DNA of 64,000 bases. Origin: Modestobacter marinus. Its GTDB lineage: Bacteria > Actinomycetota > Actinomycetes > Mycobacteriales > Geodermatophilaceae. Shown in pieces: positions 17,327-25,814 of this stretch (positions are counted from its first letter, which is position 1; every line of letters starts with the position of its first letter). The notes beneath the pieces are model-generated. The model was not told the origin of the DNA, did not search any database, and was given only the letters and a program-made list of their open reading frames with translations. The DNA lies in assembly GCF_011758655.1 (NCBI RefSeq), contig NZ_JAAMPA010000001.1, positions 3,038,001-3,102,000 of the forward strand. The letters run 5' to 3'. The position numbers were made by a program, and so were the translations under genes.

Positions 17327-18058
17327 ATGACCGCAGGAGCGGCGGACCGGGCCCGGGTGCCGTCGGCTCCGGTGTTCTGCCTCTCCGAGACCGAGGTCCT
17401 GCGGGACCTGTCCGAGCAGGAGATGGCAGACCTGGCCGCCGCTGCACCCATGCGCACCGTGCCCGCCGGGACCCTGCTGTGGTCGCCGCACGAGTCGCAG
17501 CCGGTGCTCTTCATCGTCAAGGCGGGGAGCGTGTGCATCTACCGGCTGTCGCGGGAGGGGCGCCGGCTGACCCTCGCCGTCCTCGGACAGGGCGCGCTGT
17601 TCGGGGAGATGGAGCTCGTGGGCCAGCGCATGGGTGACGGGTTCGCCGAAGCGCTGGAGCCGAGCGTGCTGTGCCTGATGAGCGAGCACGACGTGCGCTC
17701 GTTGCTGCTGGCCGACGGGCGCATCGCCGGGCGCGTCATCTGCGGTCTCGGTCGGCGGCTGGCCGAGGTCGAGCAGCGACTGGCCGATGCCGTGCTCAAG
17801 CCGGTGCCGCAGCGGATCGCGGCCGTCCTGTGCCACCTCGTCGAGTCCGCCCCGGAGACCGGCCTGCTGTCGAGCCGCGGTGCGGAGATCCGGCTGACCC
17901 ACGAGCAGCTCGCCGACCTCGTCGGCACGACCCGGGTCACGACCACGAAGCTGCTGGGCGATCTCCGGGACGCCGGTGTGGTGCGGCTGCGCCGTGGCGC
18001 GGTGGTCGTCCTCGACCGCCACCGGTTGCGGATGGCTGCCGACCAGGGCGGATGGTGA
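17327..18058 (+). CDS. Crp/Fnr-family transcriptional regulator
   Basis: The 243-residue protein has an N-terminal cyclic-nucleotide-binding-like beta barrel (about 20-140, with VLGQGALFGEMELV). A C-terminal Crp winged helix follows, with recognition segment LTHEQLADLVGTTRVTTTKLL. The FNR iron-sulfur cysteines are absent at the N terminus, and the cAMP phosphate-binding motif is only partly kept, so the ligand is unclear. The ATG is preceded by GGAGGGAGCGCC. It diverges from a small membrane-protein gene, with a TGTG-N8-CACA dyad between them. A deleted SRPBCC gene follows 46 bases downstream. Confidence 0.9.
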   Translation: MTAGAADRARVPSAPVFCLSETEVLRDLSEQEMADLAAAAPMRTVPAGTLLWSPHESQPVLFIVKAGSVCIYRLSREGRRLTLAVLGQGALFGEMELVGQRMGDGFAEALEPSVLCLMSEHDVRSLLLADGRIAGRVICGLGRRLAEVEQRLADAVLKPVPQRIAAVLCHLVESAPETGLLSSRGAEIRLTHEQLADLVGTTRVTTTKLLGDLRDAGVVRLRRGAVVVLDRHRLRMAADQGGW

Positions 18059-18104
18059 GGCGGGAGCCGGTCCTGCATCGGGAGCGAGGGGGCATGCTCG
18101 TGCC

Positions 18105-18367
18105 GTGGACGTCGACGTGGCGGTGGAGGCGCTGATCCCGTACCCGCGGGAGGTGGTGGCGTCCTACGCCGGTGGTCCGGGGAACGCGCCGCAGTGGTAC
18201 GCCGACATCGTGTCGGTGCACTGGCAGACCCCGCCTCCGGTCGCCGTGGGTTCCCGCATGGAGTTCGAGGCGCGCTTCCTCGGGCGGCGCCGGTGATGGC
18301 GAGGGCGATGAAGGGCGCGATGACCAAGGACCTGGCTCGGCTCACCGAGCAGCTCCGGGCGCGCTGA
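18105..18367 (+). pseudogene. SRPBCC-family gene with internal deletion
   Basis: From GTG 18105 the frame encodes about 63 residues typical of the N terminus of a SRPBCC polyketide-cyclase/START protein (NAPQWYADIVSVHWQTPPPV, ending ARFLGRRR). It stops at 18296. In another frame the next bases encode PVMARAMKGAMTKDLARLTE, the C-terminal helix expected of the same family, ending at 18367. About 60 central residues are missing and the two parts are out of frame. The join lies at about 18285-18296. The first part could still be made as a short peptide, but a functional barrel is unlikely. Confidence 0.75.
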
Positions 18368-18526
18368 GCCACGGGGCGGCCTGCAGCCGAGCGACGTCCA
18401 CCGCCGCCGCGGGGACCTGCTGCCACAGGTCCCGCCCGACGGTGGGGACGGCGACCCACTCGCGGGACACCCGGCGAGGCACCTCCGGGTCGGAGGGCGA
18501 TCGCGCCCGGCTCGTGCTGCGGCACG

Positions 18527-19135
18527 ATGTCCCGTGTGCCGACCCTCCGCATCGCCCAGGACGACGCTGCCGACGAGCTGCTCAGCCGCGATCCGCTCGC
18601 CCTGCTGATCGGCATGCTGCTGGACCAGCAGTTCCCGATGGAGCGCGCCTTCGCCGGGCCACGGCTGCTGGCCGACCGGCTGGGCGTGGAGACGCTGTCG
18701 GCGGTGCAGCTGGCCGAGTGCGACCCCGAGGTGCTGCAGCGGCACTTCGCCGGCCCGCCGGCGGTGCACCGCTACCCCGGGTCGATGGCCGGCCGCACCC
18801 AGGAGCTCGCCCGCGCGCTGGTCGAGCGCTACGACGGCCGGGCCGACGCCGTCTGGGCCGACGTCCCCGACGGCGCCACCCTGCTCCGCCGGCTCCGGGA
18901 GCTGCCCGGGTTCGGCGCCCAGAAGGCGGCGATCTTCCTGGCCCTGCTCGGCAAGCAGTGCGGCGTGACCCCGCCCGGCTGGCGCGAGGCGGCCGGCGAC
19001 TACGGCCAGGAGGGGTCCCGCCGGTCGGTCGCCGACATCACCGACCCGGCGTCCCTGGCCGAGGTGCGCAGCACCAAGCAGGCCGCCAAGCAGGCCGCCA
19101 AGGAGGCCCGCGCCGCGCGGGCCGGCACCGACTGA
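18527..19135 (+). CDS. HhH-GPD base-excision repair glycosylase-like protein
   Basis: The 202-residue protein resembles small actinobacterial HhH-GPD DNA glycosylases. DPLALLIGMLLDQQFPMERA is the family-typical N-terminal helix, and a helix-hairpin-helix with LPGFGAQKAAIFLALLGK lies around residues 128-145. The C-terminal tail is rich in Lys and Ala (KQAAKQAAKEARAARAG) and may add DNA affinity. ATG 18527 and GTG 18536 are both possible; neither has a clear ribosome-binding site. I do not see the iron-sulfur cluster cysteines of EndoIII. It should excise damaged bases, but the lesion is unknown. Confidence 0.85.
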   Translation: MSRVPTLRIAQDDAADELLSRDPLALLIGMLLDQQFPMERAFAGPRLLADRLGVETLSAVQLAECDPEVLQRHFAGPPAVHRYPGSMAGRTQELARALVERYDGRADAVWADVPDGATLLRRLRELPGFGAQKAAIFLALLGKQCGVTPPGWREAAGDYGQEGSRRSVADITDPASLAEVRSTKQAAKQAAKEARAARAGTD

Positions 19136-19297
19136 CGCACCGCAGGAAAGCCCGCCGGATCGCTGCATCGCGCACGATCGAGTGGCACCATGGAGGCCAG
19201 GAGCCGGGGGCTCCGGGGGCCGGTCGCAAGACCCAGCAGCGCGCGATCCAGCCGACCACCGCCGCCCTTCCCCCGGCCGGTCCAGGGAAGGGCGTCC

Positions 19298-19633
19298 GTG
19301 GCCTCCAGCCAGTCCAGCAGCCGCACCGAGCCGGTCCTCATCACCGAGGCCGAGCCCAGCCAGGTCGACCAGCACGCCGCACGCAAGAAGCGCTACGCGA
19401 TCACCATGGCGATCCGTGGTGTCAGCCTCGTCCTGGCCGCGATGACCTACACCTACTCCATCTGGTTGATGGCGGTCTTCGCCGTCCTCGGCACCGTGCT
19501 CCCGTGGGTCGCCGTCGTCATGGCCAACGACCGGCCGCCGCGGAAGAAGATCGACATGAACCGGTACCGCCCGCCGGCACCGGACCGGATCCTGGAGTCC
19601 GGCAGCAGCAAGGCCCGCGTCATCGACATGTGA
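19298..19633 (+). CDS. DUF3099 membrane protein
   Basis: The 111-residue protein begins with a soluble segment containing EPVLITEAEPS, the usual DUF3099 opening. Two closely spaced transmembrane helices follow (about residues 47-66 and 68-88), then a polar tail. The GTG at 19298 is preceded by AGGGAAGGGC and gives the family's normal length; an upstream extension to 19190 is low-complexity. Function is unknown. It converges on the pseudouridine kinase gene with only one base between the two stop codons. Confidence 0.85.
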   Translation: MASSQSSSRTEPVLITEAEPSQVDQHAARKKRYAITMAIRGVSLVLAAMTYTYSIWLMAVFAVLGTVLPWVAVVMANDRPPRKKIDMNRYRPPAPDRILESGSSKARVIDM

Positions 19634-19634
19634 G

Positions 19635-20519
19635 TCAGCGGGCGCCGGGCCGTCCCACCACGGTGGCGGCCCGCGCCAGGCCGGACTCCAGGGCGATCCC
19701 CGGGTCGGGGTGTCCGTCCGCCGCCGTCCAGGCCGCCAGCACCCCCGCGGTGAAGGCGTCGCCCGCGCCGGTGGTGTCCACCACCGTGGCCGGGTGCGCC
19801 GGCCGGTGCACCAGGAGGTCCCCGGCGGCCCACAGCGCGCCGTCGGCGCCGAGACTGACCACGGCGACCGGGTACCGGGCGGCCAGCTCCCGCGCGGCTG
19901 CCTCGACGTCGGTGCACCCGGTGAGCAGGCGGGCCTCGTCGGCGTTCGGCAGCAGCAGCGTCGACGCCGCGGTGTCGGCTGACCACCGGTCGACCCCGTG
20001 GGCGGCCAGCGGGCCGGTCGAGGCCGGGTCGACCGAGACGGTGCAGCCGGCCCGGTGTGCCGCCGCCAGGGCGGCCAGCCCGGCGGCGCGCGAGCCGGGG
20101 TCCAGCAGCGTGTAGCCGGACAGGTGGAGGTGCCCGCCGGCCGGCGGCGCCGGTACGTCGGCGGGCCGCAGCGCCAGGTTGGCGCCGCGGTCGGCCAGCA
20201 TGCTGCGCTCCCCGCCGGGCTCGACCAGGCTGACGATCGTCCCGGTCGGCGCCGTGTCCACCGTGCGCAGCGCCAGGGTCACGCCCGCGGCCGCCAGCTC
20301 CCGGCGCAGCGCCTCACCGGCGACGTCCGCGCCCACGCAGCCGACGAGCTGGACCGGGGTCCCCAGCGCCGCCAGGTGCGCGGCCACGTTGGCCCCGGCG
20401 CCACCGCCCCGGGTGGTGATCGACGCCGGCCGGTCCGACCCCGGTGCCGGCGCACCCGCCAGCAGGACGACGACGTCGGTGCAGGCGTCGCCGACGACCA
20501 CGACCCGGGGCGCCGGCAC
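19635..20519 (-). CDS. psuK: PfkB-family kinase, probable pseudouridine kinase
   Basis: The 294-residue protein is a ribokinase-like PfkB sugar kinase. The N-terminal signature TTRGGGAGANVAAHLAALG is present, and the C-terminal catalytic loop DTTGAGDAFTAGVLAAW carries the base Asp in GAGD. The neighbour eight bases upstream encodes pseudouridine-5'-phosphate glycosidase, so the natural substrate is very probably pseudouridine, phosphorylated at the 5' position. The GTG start lacks a clear ribosome-binding site, so translation is probably coupled to psuG. Together they degrade pseudouridine to uracil and ribose 5-phosphate in the cytoplasm. Confidence 0.85.
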   Translation of the reverse strand: MPAPRVVVVGDACTDVVVLLAGAPAPGSDRPASITTRGGGAGANVAAHLAALGTPVQLVGCVGADVAGEALRRELAAAGVTLALRTVDTAPTGTIVSLVEPGGERSMLADRGANLALRPADVPAPPAGGHLHLSGYTLLDPGSRAAGLAALAAAHRAGCTVSVDPASTGPLAAHGVDRWSADTAASTLLLPNADEARLLTGCTDVEAAARELAARYPVAVVSLGADGALWAAGDLLVHRPAHPATVVDTTGAGDAFTAGVLAAWTAADGHPDPGIALESGLARAATVVGRPGAR

Positions 20520-20527
20520 GGCCGCGC

Positions 20528-21466
20528 TCAGCAGGGGAGCGCGGCGAGCTCGGCCGCGATCCGCCCGGCCAGCTCGGCGTTGCGCAGCACCAGCCGCACG
20601 TTGACCGCGAGGGTCGCGCCGCCGCTGGCCTCGTGCAGGTGCCCGAGGACGAACGGGGTGACGTCCTTGCCGCGTGCCCCGGCGGCGTCGGCCGCGGCGA
20701 GGGCGTCGGCGATGACCCGGTCGTGCAGCCCGGGGTCCAGCTGCTGGTCCGCCGGGAGCGGGTTGGCCACGACGACCGCCCCGGGCGCGAGCTCGCGCCG
20801 CGCGGCGAACACCCGGGCCGCCTCGGCCGCGGACGCCACCGACCAGTCGACGGGGGAGCCCGAGTCGGCGACGTAGAAGCCGGGGAACCGGTGCGTGCGG
20901 TAGCCGACGACGGTGACCGACAGGGACTCCAGCCGTTCCAGGGTCGCCGGGACGTCGAGGATCGACTTCACGCCGGCGCAGACCACGACCAGCGAGGTGC
21001 GCGACAGCGCGGTCAGGTCGGCGGACTCGTCGAAGGTGTCGCCGGCGTGCCGGTGCACCCCGCCCAGGCCGCCGGTGGCGAAGACGCCGATCCCGGCCCG
21101 GGCGGCGAGCAGGGCCGTGCTGGAGACCGTGGTGGCCCCGCTGCGCCCCAGCGCCGCGGCGATCGGCAGGTCGCGGACCCCGAGCTTGGCGAGGTCCGGG
21201 TCGGCGCACACCCGGTCGACCTCCGCCGCGGTCAGGCCCACGTGCGGCACGCCGTCCAGCACGGCGACGGTGGCCGGCACCGCGCCCCCGGCGCGGACGG
21301 CGTCCTCGACCTGGTCGGCTGCGGTGCGGTTCTCCGGCCGCGGGAGGCCGTGCGCCAGCAAGGTGCTCTCCAGTGCGACCACCGGCCGCCCCCCGGCGAG
21401 CGCGTCGGCGACCTCGGGGGAGAGGACGGCCGTGGACGGGCTGGGGGAGTGGGGGCTCGGCGTCAC
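20528..21466 (-). CDS. psuG: Pseudouridine-5'-phosphate glycosidase
   Basis: The 312-residue protein matches PsuG, the Mn-dependent enzyme that splits or reversibly forms the C-C glycosidic bond of pseudouridine 5'-phosphate. Family motifs include ALESTLLAHGLPRPEN near the N terminus, the catalytic-lysine region KLGVRDLP, ATGGLGGVHR, and TPFVLGHLHEASGG near the C terminus. The start is GTG 21466; a longer reading from 21595 runs through the DUF3039 promoter and is rejected. It forms a two-gene operon with the PfkB kinase and diverges from DUF3039, with 67 bases between the starts. Confidence 0.93.
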   Translation of the reverse strand: MTPSPHSPSPSTAVLSPEVADALAGGRPVVALESTLLAHGLPRPENRTAADQVEDAVRAGGAVPATVAVLDGVPHVGLTAAEVDRVCADPDLAKLGVRDLPIAAALGRSGATTVSSTALLAARAGIGVFATGGLGGVHRHAGDTFDESADLTALSRTSLVVVCAGVKSILDVPATLERLESLSVTVVGYRTHRFPGFYVADSGSPVDWSVASAAEAARVFAARRELAPGAVVVANPLPADQQLDPGLHDRVIADALAAADAAGARGKDVTPFVLGHLHEASGGATLAVNVRLVLRNAELAGRIAAELAALPC

Positions 21467-21533
21467 CCTGCCATCATGGGGGCACCCCGTACGGACCGAT
21501 CCCGGCCCGAACCCCTGATCGAGGGAGCAGACC

Positions 21534-21761
21534 GTGAGCAGCAGCGACATCCTCGAGCGTCCGGACGTCCGCGAGTCCGACACCGGCAACGCCAACGAGG
21601 TCTTCCACTACGTCAAGAAGAACAAGATCGCCGAGAGCGCGGTCATGGGGACGATGGTCGAGGCGCTGTGCGGCGAGGTGTTCCCGGTGACCAAGTCGCC
21701 CAAGCCCGGCAGCCCGGTGTGCCCGGCCTGCAAGGAGGTCTACAACCAGCTCAAGAAGTGA
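21534..21761 (+). CDS. DUF3039 small protein
   Basis: The 75-residue protein is a DUF3039 member, common in actinobacteria. It has the conserved HYVKKNKIAESAVMG segment, and cysteines at CGEVFP and VCPACKEV that could bind zinc. Function is unknown. The GTG start has GAGGGAGCAGACC upstream. The last base of its stop codon is the first base of a palindromic element that probably ends the transcript. Confidence 0.9.
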   Translation: MSSSDILERPDVRESDTGNANEVFHYVKKNKIAESAVMGTMVEALCGEVFPVTKSPKPGSPVCPACKEVYNQLKK

Positions 21762-21813
21762 AGGACCCCGTCCTCTTGCCTCGCGAGCTCGGCACGAGCC
21801 TCTGGACGGGGCC
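21761..21813 (+). repeat. Dispersed palindromic element, copy D (type II), probable terminator
   Basis: Outer arms CCCCGTCC (21766-21773) and GGACGGGG (21804-21811) flank an inner GCTCG-GCA-CGAGC dyad. It starts within the DUF3039 stop codon. A diverged copy in opposite orientation follows sigA at 26237-26293. Confidence 0.8.
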
Positions 21814-21827
21814 GACGGCCGACGACC

Positions 21828-22928
21828 TCAACGCAGGCCCAGCTTCTGGGCCTCGAGCTCGATCTTCGCCGCCCGCCGGCGCTGCCGGCGCTCGTCGTGC
21901 CGGCGGCGCGGGGCCGGCCACCGCGCCTCGATGGTGGCGTTGAGCTCCGCGCCCAGCAGCAGCGACATCCCGAGCAGGAAGCAGAACAGCAGCGCGGCGA
22001 TCGGCGCGGCCAGCGCACCGTAGGGCAGCGCCACGGTGAGGATGTCGGCCACGTAGCTGCGCAGCACCACCGCGGCGCCGATGAAGAAGACGACGGCGAA
22101 CAGCCCGCCGAGCAGGTGCCGGTGCCACGGGAGCCGTCGCGGCAGGATGACGTGGTAGAAGCTCGTCAGCCCCAGGACCAGGGCGATGACCACCAGCGGC
22201 CAGTAGACGGCGTTGACCAGCAGTGACGCGGTGCCCTGCCAGTCGGTGGGCAGCAGCGAGACCAGCGTCCCGCGCCCCAGCACCAGCAGCGGCAACGTCA
22301 GCACGGCCAGCACCAGCCCGACGATGAACAGCCACAGCGCCATGAGCCGGGTCCTGATCGGGCCCCGCACGTCCCGCTGGTCGTAGGCGATGACGACGGT
22401 GTTGAGGAACGTCGCCGTGGCCGAGGACCCGGCCCACAGCGAGATCACGAAACCGATGCTCACGATCTCCAGCCGGCCGGAACCGAGGATGTCGTTCAGC
22501 GTCGGTTCGACCAGCTGCTCGACGACCCGGGGGGTCAGCGCCTCGTTGGAGGCGGCGAGCAGCTCGGCCTCGATCTGGGCCACCGAGCCCTGGCCGATCC
22601 ACGAGCTGAGGTAGCCCAGGGAGCCCAGCAGCCCGATGAGCAGCGGGGGCACGGAGAGGATCTGCCAGAAGGCCGCCTCCGCCGACAACCCCAGGATGCG
22701 GTCGTTCCAGGCCTTGGCCAACGTGCGGCCGAGCACCTGCGGCGGCACCCGCACGGCCGTCGGCAGCCGGGCGACCAGCCCCCGCCGGGGTGGCTCCTCG
22801 GCCCGCCCGGAGCCCTGTCGCGTGGGCTGGTCGGTCGGCGGTGCGGTCTCGGCGGTGTCGCCGCCCAGGTCACCGGCGTGCGCCGCTGAGCTGCGGGGGA
22901 CGACGGAGGCCACGGGTCCAGTGTGCAC
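21828..22928 (-). CDS. YihY/BrkB family membrane protein
   Basis: The product of up to 366 residues has the YihY/BrkB signature LSAEAAFWQILSVPPLLIGL in the first membrane helix and LWAGSSATATFLNTVVIAYD in the middle. About six transmembrane helices run from residue 80 to 330. The tail is basic (RRRHDERRQRRRAAK). The family was once annotated as ribonuclease BN, but members are membrane proteins of unclear transport function. Start choice between GTG 22928 and the nearby GTG 22910 is uncertain because neither has a strong ribosome-binding site. Downstream it faces the type II palindromic element. Confidence 0.88.
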   Translation of the reverse strand: MHTGPVASVVPRSSAAHAGDLGGDTAETAPPTDQPTRQGSGRAEEPPRRGLVARLPTAVRVPPQVLGRTLAKAWNDRILGLSAEAAFWQILSVPPLLIGLLGSLGYLSSWIGQGSVAQIEAELLAASNEALTPRVVEQLVEPTLNDILGSGRLEIVSIGFVISLWAGSSATATFLNTVVIAYDQRDVRGPIRTRLMALWLFIVGLVLAVLTLPLLVLGRGTLVSLLPTDWQGTASLLVNAVYWPLVVIALVLGLTSFYHVILPRRLPWHRHLLGGLFAVVFFIGAAVVLRSYVADILTVALPYGALAAPIAALLFCFLLGMSLLLGAELNATIEARWPAPRRRHDERRQRRRAAKIELEAQKLGLR

Positions 22929-22980
22929 GGCCCGGGTGCCCGGAGTGCCCCGGTGCCCGTTTCGGCGCCCGCTCCCGGTG

Positions 22981-25443
22981 TCAGCCGGCCGGGGCGGGCG
23001 TCGGGGTGGCCGGCGGGGTGGCCGGCGGGCTGGTCGGCGTCGTCCCGCCGGTCGCCGGGTCGACGGCAGCCGGGTCGGCGGGCGGCTCGGGCGGCGCCAC
23101 GCACTGGATGATCGCCTCGGCCGCGTAGCGGGTGTCGAAGTCCTCGCGCCGCAGCTCGGCGTCGGTCTCGAGGTCCCGGAACACCCGGGTCACGGTGATG
23201 TCGAAGCCGCGCGCCCCCGACTGGGGCGTGCAGTTCCCCTCGTCCACCTTCTCCTGGACGGCGGGCTCCCGGATGTTGCGGCGCTCGCTGCTGATCGACT
23301 CGATGTCGTAGTACTTCGTGCCCCAGAAGGTGACCGTGAGGGAGCTGGGGGTCCACTCGGTCTGCACGTAGATCCCGGTGTCGGTGTCGTTGCGCCACTC
23401 GAGGTCGATCTGACCCTCGTAGACCGTGGCCTCGCGTCCCGCCGGATAGCGGCTGATGTAGAAGCTGTGCGGCTTGTGGTAGACGTCCTCCAGCCCTGCG
23501 AAGAACACCGCGTTGAACATGGTGGTCGCGAACTGGCTGATCCCGCCGCCCACGGCCTGCGACAGCTCACCGCCGCTGATCACCGCCGCCGGGACGTAGC
23601 CCTGCGCCGTGCCGCGTGGCCCGGTGTACCCGTTGAGGCTGAAGGTCTCGCCCGGCCGGACGAGGGCCCCGTCGACCTCCTCCGCCACCACGCGGATGTT
23701 CGTGCCACTGGCCTGGTTGGTGAACTGGGTGGTGAAGGAGCTGACCTTCTCGGTGATCCCCAGCGCCTGCGCCTGCTCGGTCGTGAGGGACGCCGGCACC
23801 GGGCCGAGGACGCCGGTGACCGTGCGCGGCGCCGGTTCCGTGAGCACCGGGAGCAGCTGGTCGGCGAGCTGGGTCGGGTTGATGCCCTGGCCGTCCACCG
23901 ACGGGACGACGGCGATCGTGTCGCCGGAGACCTCGAACCGGGCGTCCTGGGCGGGGGAGCCGAAGACCCCGAAGGCCTCGTCCATCTGGGTCTGCAGTGC
24001 CGCCGGGTCGACGGCGACGGCGAGGGTGCCGTCGTCCTGGGGGGTGAACGTCAGGGACGCGGCGATCGCGGTGACCGGGATCTCCACGGACTCCGCACCG
24101 TCGGGGCCGACCACGGTGACCGGGGCCGAGAGGGCCGGGGTCACCGTCTCCTCCAGCACCCGCGCGGCCTCCTCGGCCTCCACCTGCACCTCGGTCACGT
24201 CGACCGGGAGCTCGATGGGCTGGTCGACCGCGCCGCCGGCGGCCAGCGTCGCGGTGATCGCCTCGGCCGCGCCCTCCCGGTCCAGGGACCGGCCGTCGAC
24301 CGGCTCCACGAGCGACGGTTCGGTGCCGTCGAGGGTGATCGTCGCGTCGACGGGCGCACGGTCCACGGTGGCGGCGAGCTGGTCCAGCTGCGCGCCGAGC
24401 GCCGTCTCGTCGGCGGTCAGCACGGCGTCGACGTCCCGGTCGCTGAACAGCGTGGTGAGCCGGGTCCACGGGTTGAGGGGCTGGTCGTCGACAGCGTCGA
24501 CGGTGGCCGGCACGTCGAGGGTGATCCCGGCGCTCGCCGGGTGCAGCACGCCCGTCACGTCGTCGGCCACCACGGGGTGGTCGGCGGCGACCTTCGGGGC
24601 CAGGTCGCCCTCCAGCCGCTGGGCGGCGGCGGCGGTGGAGAGGCCGCCCACGTCGACGCCGCCGACGACGGTCCCGCGGGGGACGTCACCGCCGGCGAGG
24701 GCCAGGTCGGCGCCGTAGAGGACGCCGAGGGCGAGCAGGACCGCCGCAGGCACCAGCACGCTGCGTCGGCGCCACAGGGGCCCGCTGTCGCCCTCGCCGC
24801 CGCTGCCCGTGCCGCCGTCGGCCGGGTCCACCGGCGGCGGACCGCCCGGGCCGCTCGGGCCGGTGGGGGAGGAGACGCCGTCGGTGGAGCTCGGGTGGGC
24901 CCCGCCGCCGGGTGCGCGGTCGGGTGCCGGGCCCGGGGTGTCGACGCGGGTCACCACGGCGGTGTCCTCGGCGGTGGTCTCCACGGGAGACCCGATCACC
25001 TGGGTGCTCGACGCCGTCGGGGAGTCGGCCGAGACCGTCTCGGCGACGGGGGCGGGTGCTCCGGTGGCCGGCGACTGCTCGGGTGCGGGCGACCGGTCTC
25101 CCTCGACCGGAGGGCCGATCACCTGGGTGTCCCCGGCCTGCGGGGTGTCCACCGGCTGTCCGCCGTCGGCCGGTCGCTGGACGTCCCCGGTCTGCTGGGT
25201 CTCCTGGGCGTCACCGGTCGGCGGGGTGTCCGTGGGCTGGTCGACGCTCGCGGCCTGCTCGGGGTCGGCGCCGTCCGTGGTGGCGGTGGGGGCCGGTGGC
25301 TCGGCTGCGGCCGACGGGTCGGCCTGGGCGGGCCCCGCCGTGGGCGGGGCCGGCGGTGCGGGCGGCGCCGGGCGGCTGCTGCCGACGGTGCCGTCGGGTT
25401 GCAGGCGCACGGTGTCGGAGACCCCGCGGGTTTCCTGCGGCAT
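22981..25443 (-). CDS. VanW family protein with PG-binding domains
   Basis: The 820-residue protein has a long Pro/Thr/Gln/Asp-rich cytoplasmic N terminus (about 1-215). It includes the phosphothreonine-like repeats TQVIGPPVE and TQVIGSPVE. One membrane helix follows (about 225-245), then extracellular PG_binding_4-like repeats and a C-terminal VanW domain (NGYTGPRGTAQGYVPAA and GGGISQFATTMFNAVFFAG). It is probably anchored in the envelope and acts on or senses peptidoglycan. ATG 25443 is chosen because GGAG lies eight bases upstream and because the alternative ATG 25563 would run through a strong terminator hairpin. The last 20-30 residues are a Pro/Thr tail. Confidence 0.9.
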   Translation of the reverse strand: MPQETRGVSDTVRLQPDGTVGSSRPAPPAPPAPPTAGPAQADPSAAAEPPAPTATTDGADPEQAASVDQPTDTPPTGDAQETQQTGDVQRPADGGQPVDTPQAGDTQVIGPPVEGDRSPAPEQSPATGAPAPVAETVSADSPTASSTQVIGSPVETTAEDTAVVTRVDTPGPAPDRAPGGGAHPSSTDGVSSPTGPSGPGGPPPVDPADGGTGSGGEGDSGPLWRRRSVLVPAAVLLALGVLYGADLALAGGDVPRGTVVGGVDVGGLSTAAAAQRLEGDLAPKVAADHPVVADDVTGVLHPASAGITLDVPATVDAVDDQPLNPWTRLTTLFSDRDVDAVLTADETALGAQLDQLAATVDRAPVDATITLDGTEPSLVEPVDGRSLDREGAAEAITATLAAGGAVDQPIELPVDVTEVQVEAEEAARVLEETVTPALSAPVTVVGPDGAESVEIPVTAIAASLTFTPQDDGTLAVAVDPAALQTQMDEAFGVFGSPAQDARFEVSGDTIAVVPSVDGQGINPTQLADQLLPVLTEPAPRTVTGVLGPVPASLTTEQAQALGITEKVSSFTTQFTNQASGTNIRVVAEEVDGALVRPGETFSLNGYTGPRGTAQGYVPAAVISGGELSQAVGGGISQFATTMFNAVFFAGLEDVYHKPHSFYISRYPAGREATVYEGQIDLEWRNDTDTGIYVQTEWTPSSLTVTFWGTKYYDIESISSERRNIREPAVQEKVDEGNCTPQSGARGFDITVTRVFRDLETDAELRREDFDTRYAAEAIIQCVAPPEPPADPAAVDPATGGTTPTSPPATPPATPTPAPAG

Positions 25444-25488
25444 CGGTCGAACTCCGGATCGAGGGGGACCGGTGGCCGGTCCCGGCGA

Positions 25489-25549
25489 CGACGAAGCCGC
25501 CGACCCCCCGGTCCCGCGGTGCGGGTCCGGGCTGTCGGCGGCTTCGTCG
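25489..25549 (-). terminator. Strong hairpin between the DUF7455 and VanW genes
   Basis: Perfect 16-base arms CGACGAAGCCGCCGAC (25489-25504) and GTCGGCGGCTTCGTCG (25534-25549) enclose 29 bases, 41 bases after the DUF7455 stop on the minus strand. It argues that VanW starts downstream, at 25443. Confidence 0.8.
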
Positions 25550-25589
25550 GGTGAGGGCTTCATCGCTGGCGCGACGATAGTTGCCCCAC

Positions 25590-25814
25590 TCAGTGGGAGA
25601 GGCGCGCCTCGCCGTCGGTCTCGATGATGTCCGCCGCGATGTCGCGCAGCTTGTCCTCGTACTCACGTGCGTGGTGTCCGCAGAAGGCGAGGTCGCTCCC
25701 GTTCGGGAGGACCACGCGCACCTTGGCCAGAGCACCGCAACGGTCGCAGTGGAAGGGAACGACGAGGTCTTCGGTGGGCGGGGTCGTCGTCAGCGTCTGG
25801 GTCATCTGGCTCAT
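25590..25814 (-). CDS. DUF7455 small zinc-ribbon-like protein
   Basis: The 74-residue protein has CDRCGALAKVRVVLPNGSDL followed by FCGHHAREYEDKL, giving a C-x2-C and C-x1-HH pattern that could bind one zinc ion. Such proteins sit next to sigA in many actinobacteria and their role is not known. ATG 25814 follows AGAGCGAGTG; an upstream reading from 25943 is not conserved-looking. It is separated from sigA by about 480 bases and from VanW by a strong hairpin, so it is probably transcribed alone. Confidence 0.87.
   Translation of the reverse strand: MSQMTQTLTTTPPTEDLVVPFHCDRCGALAKVRVVLPNGSDLAFCGHHAREYEDKLRDIAADIIETDGEARLSH

Noticed and set aside
22636-25554. Long plus-strand open frame opposite BrkB and VanW
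   Set aside because: Composition is typical of shadow frames (Arg/Gly/His/Val repeats), with no domain; VanW and BrkB signatures on the other strand are clear.
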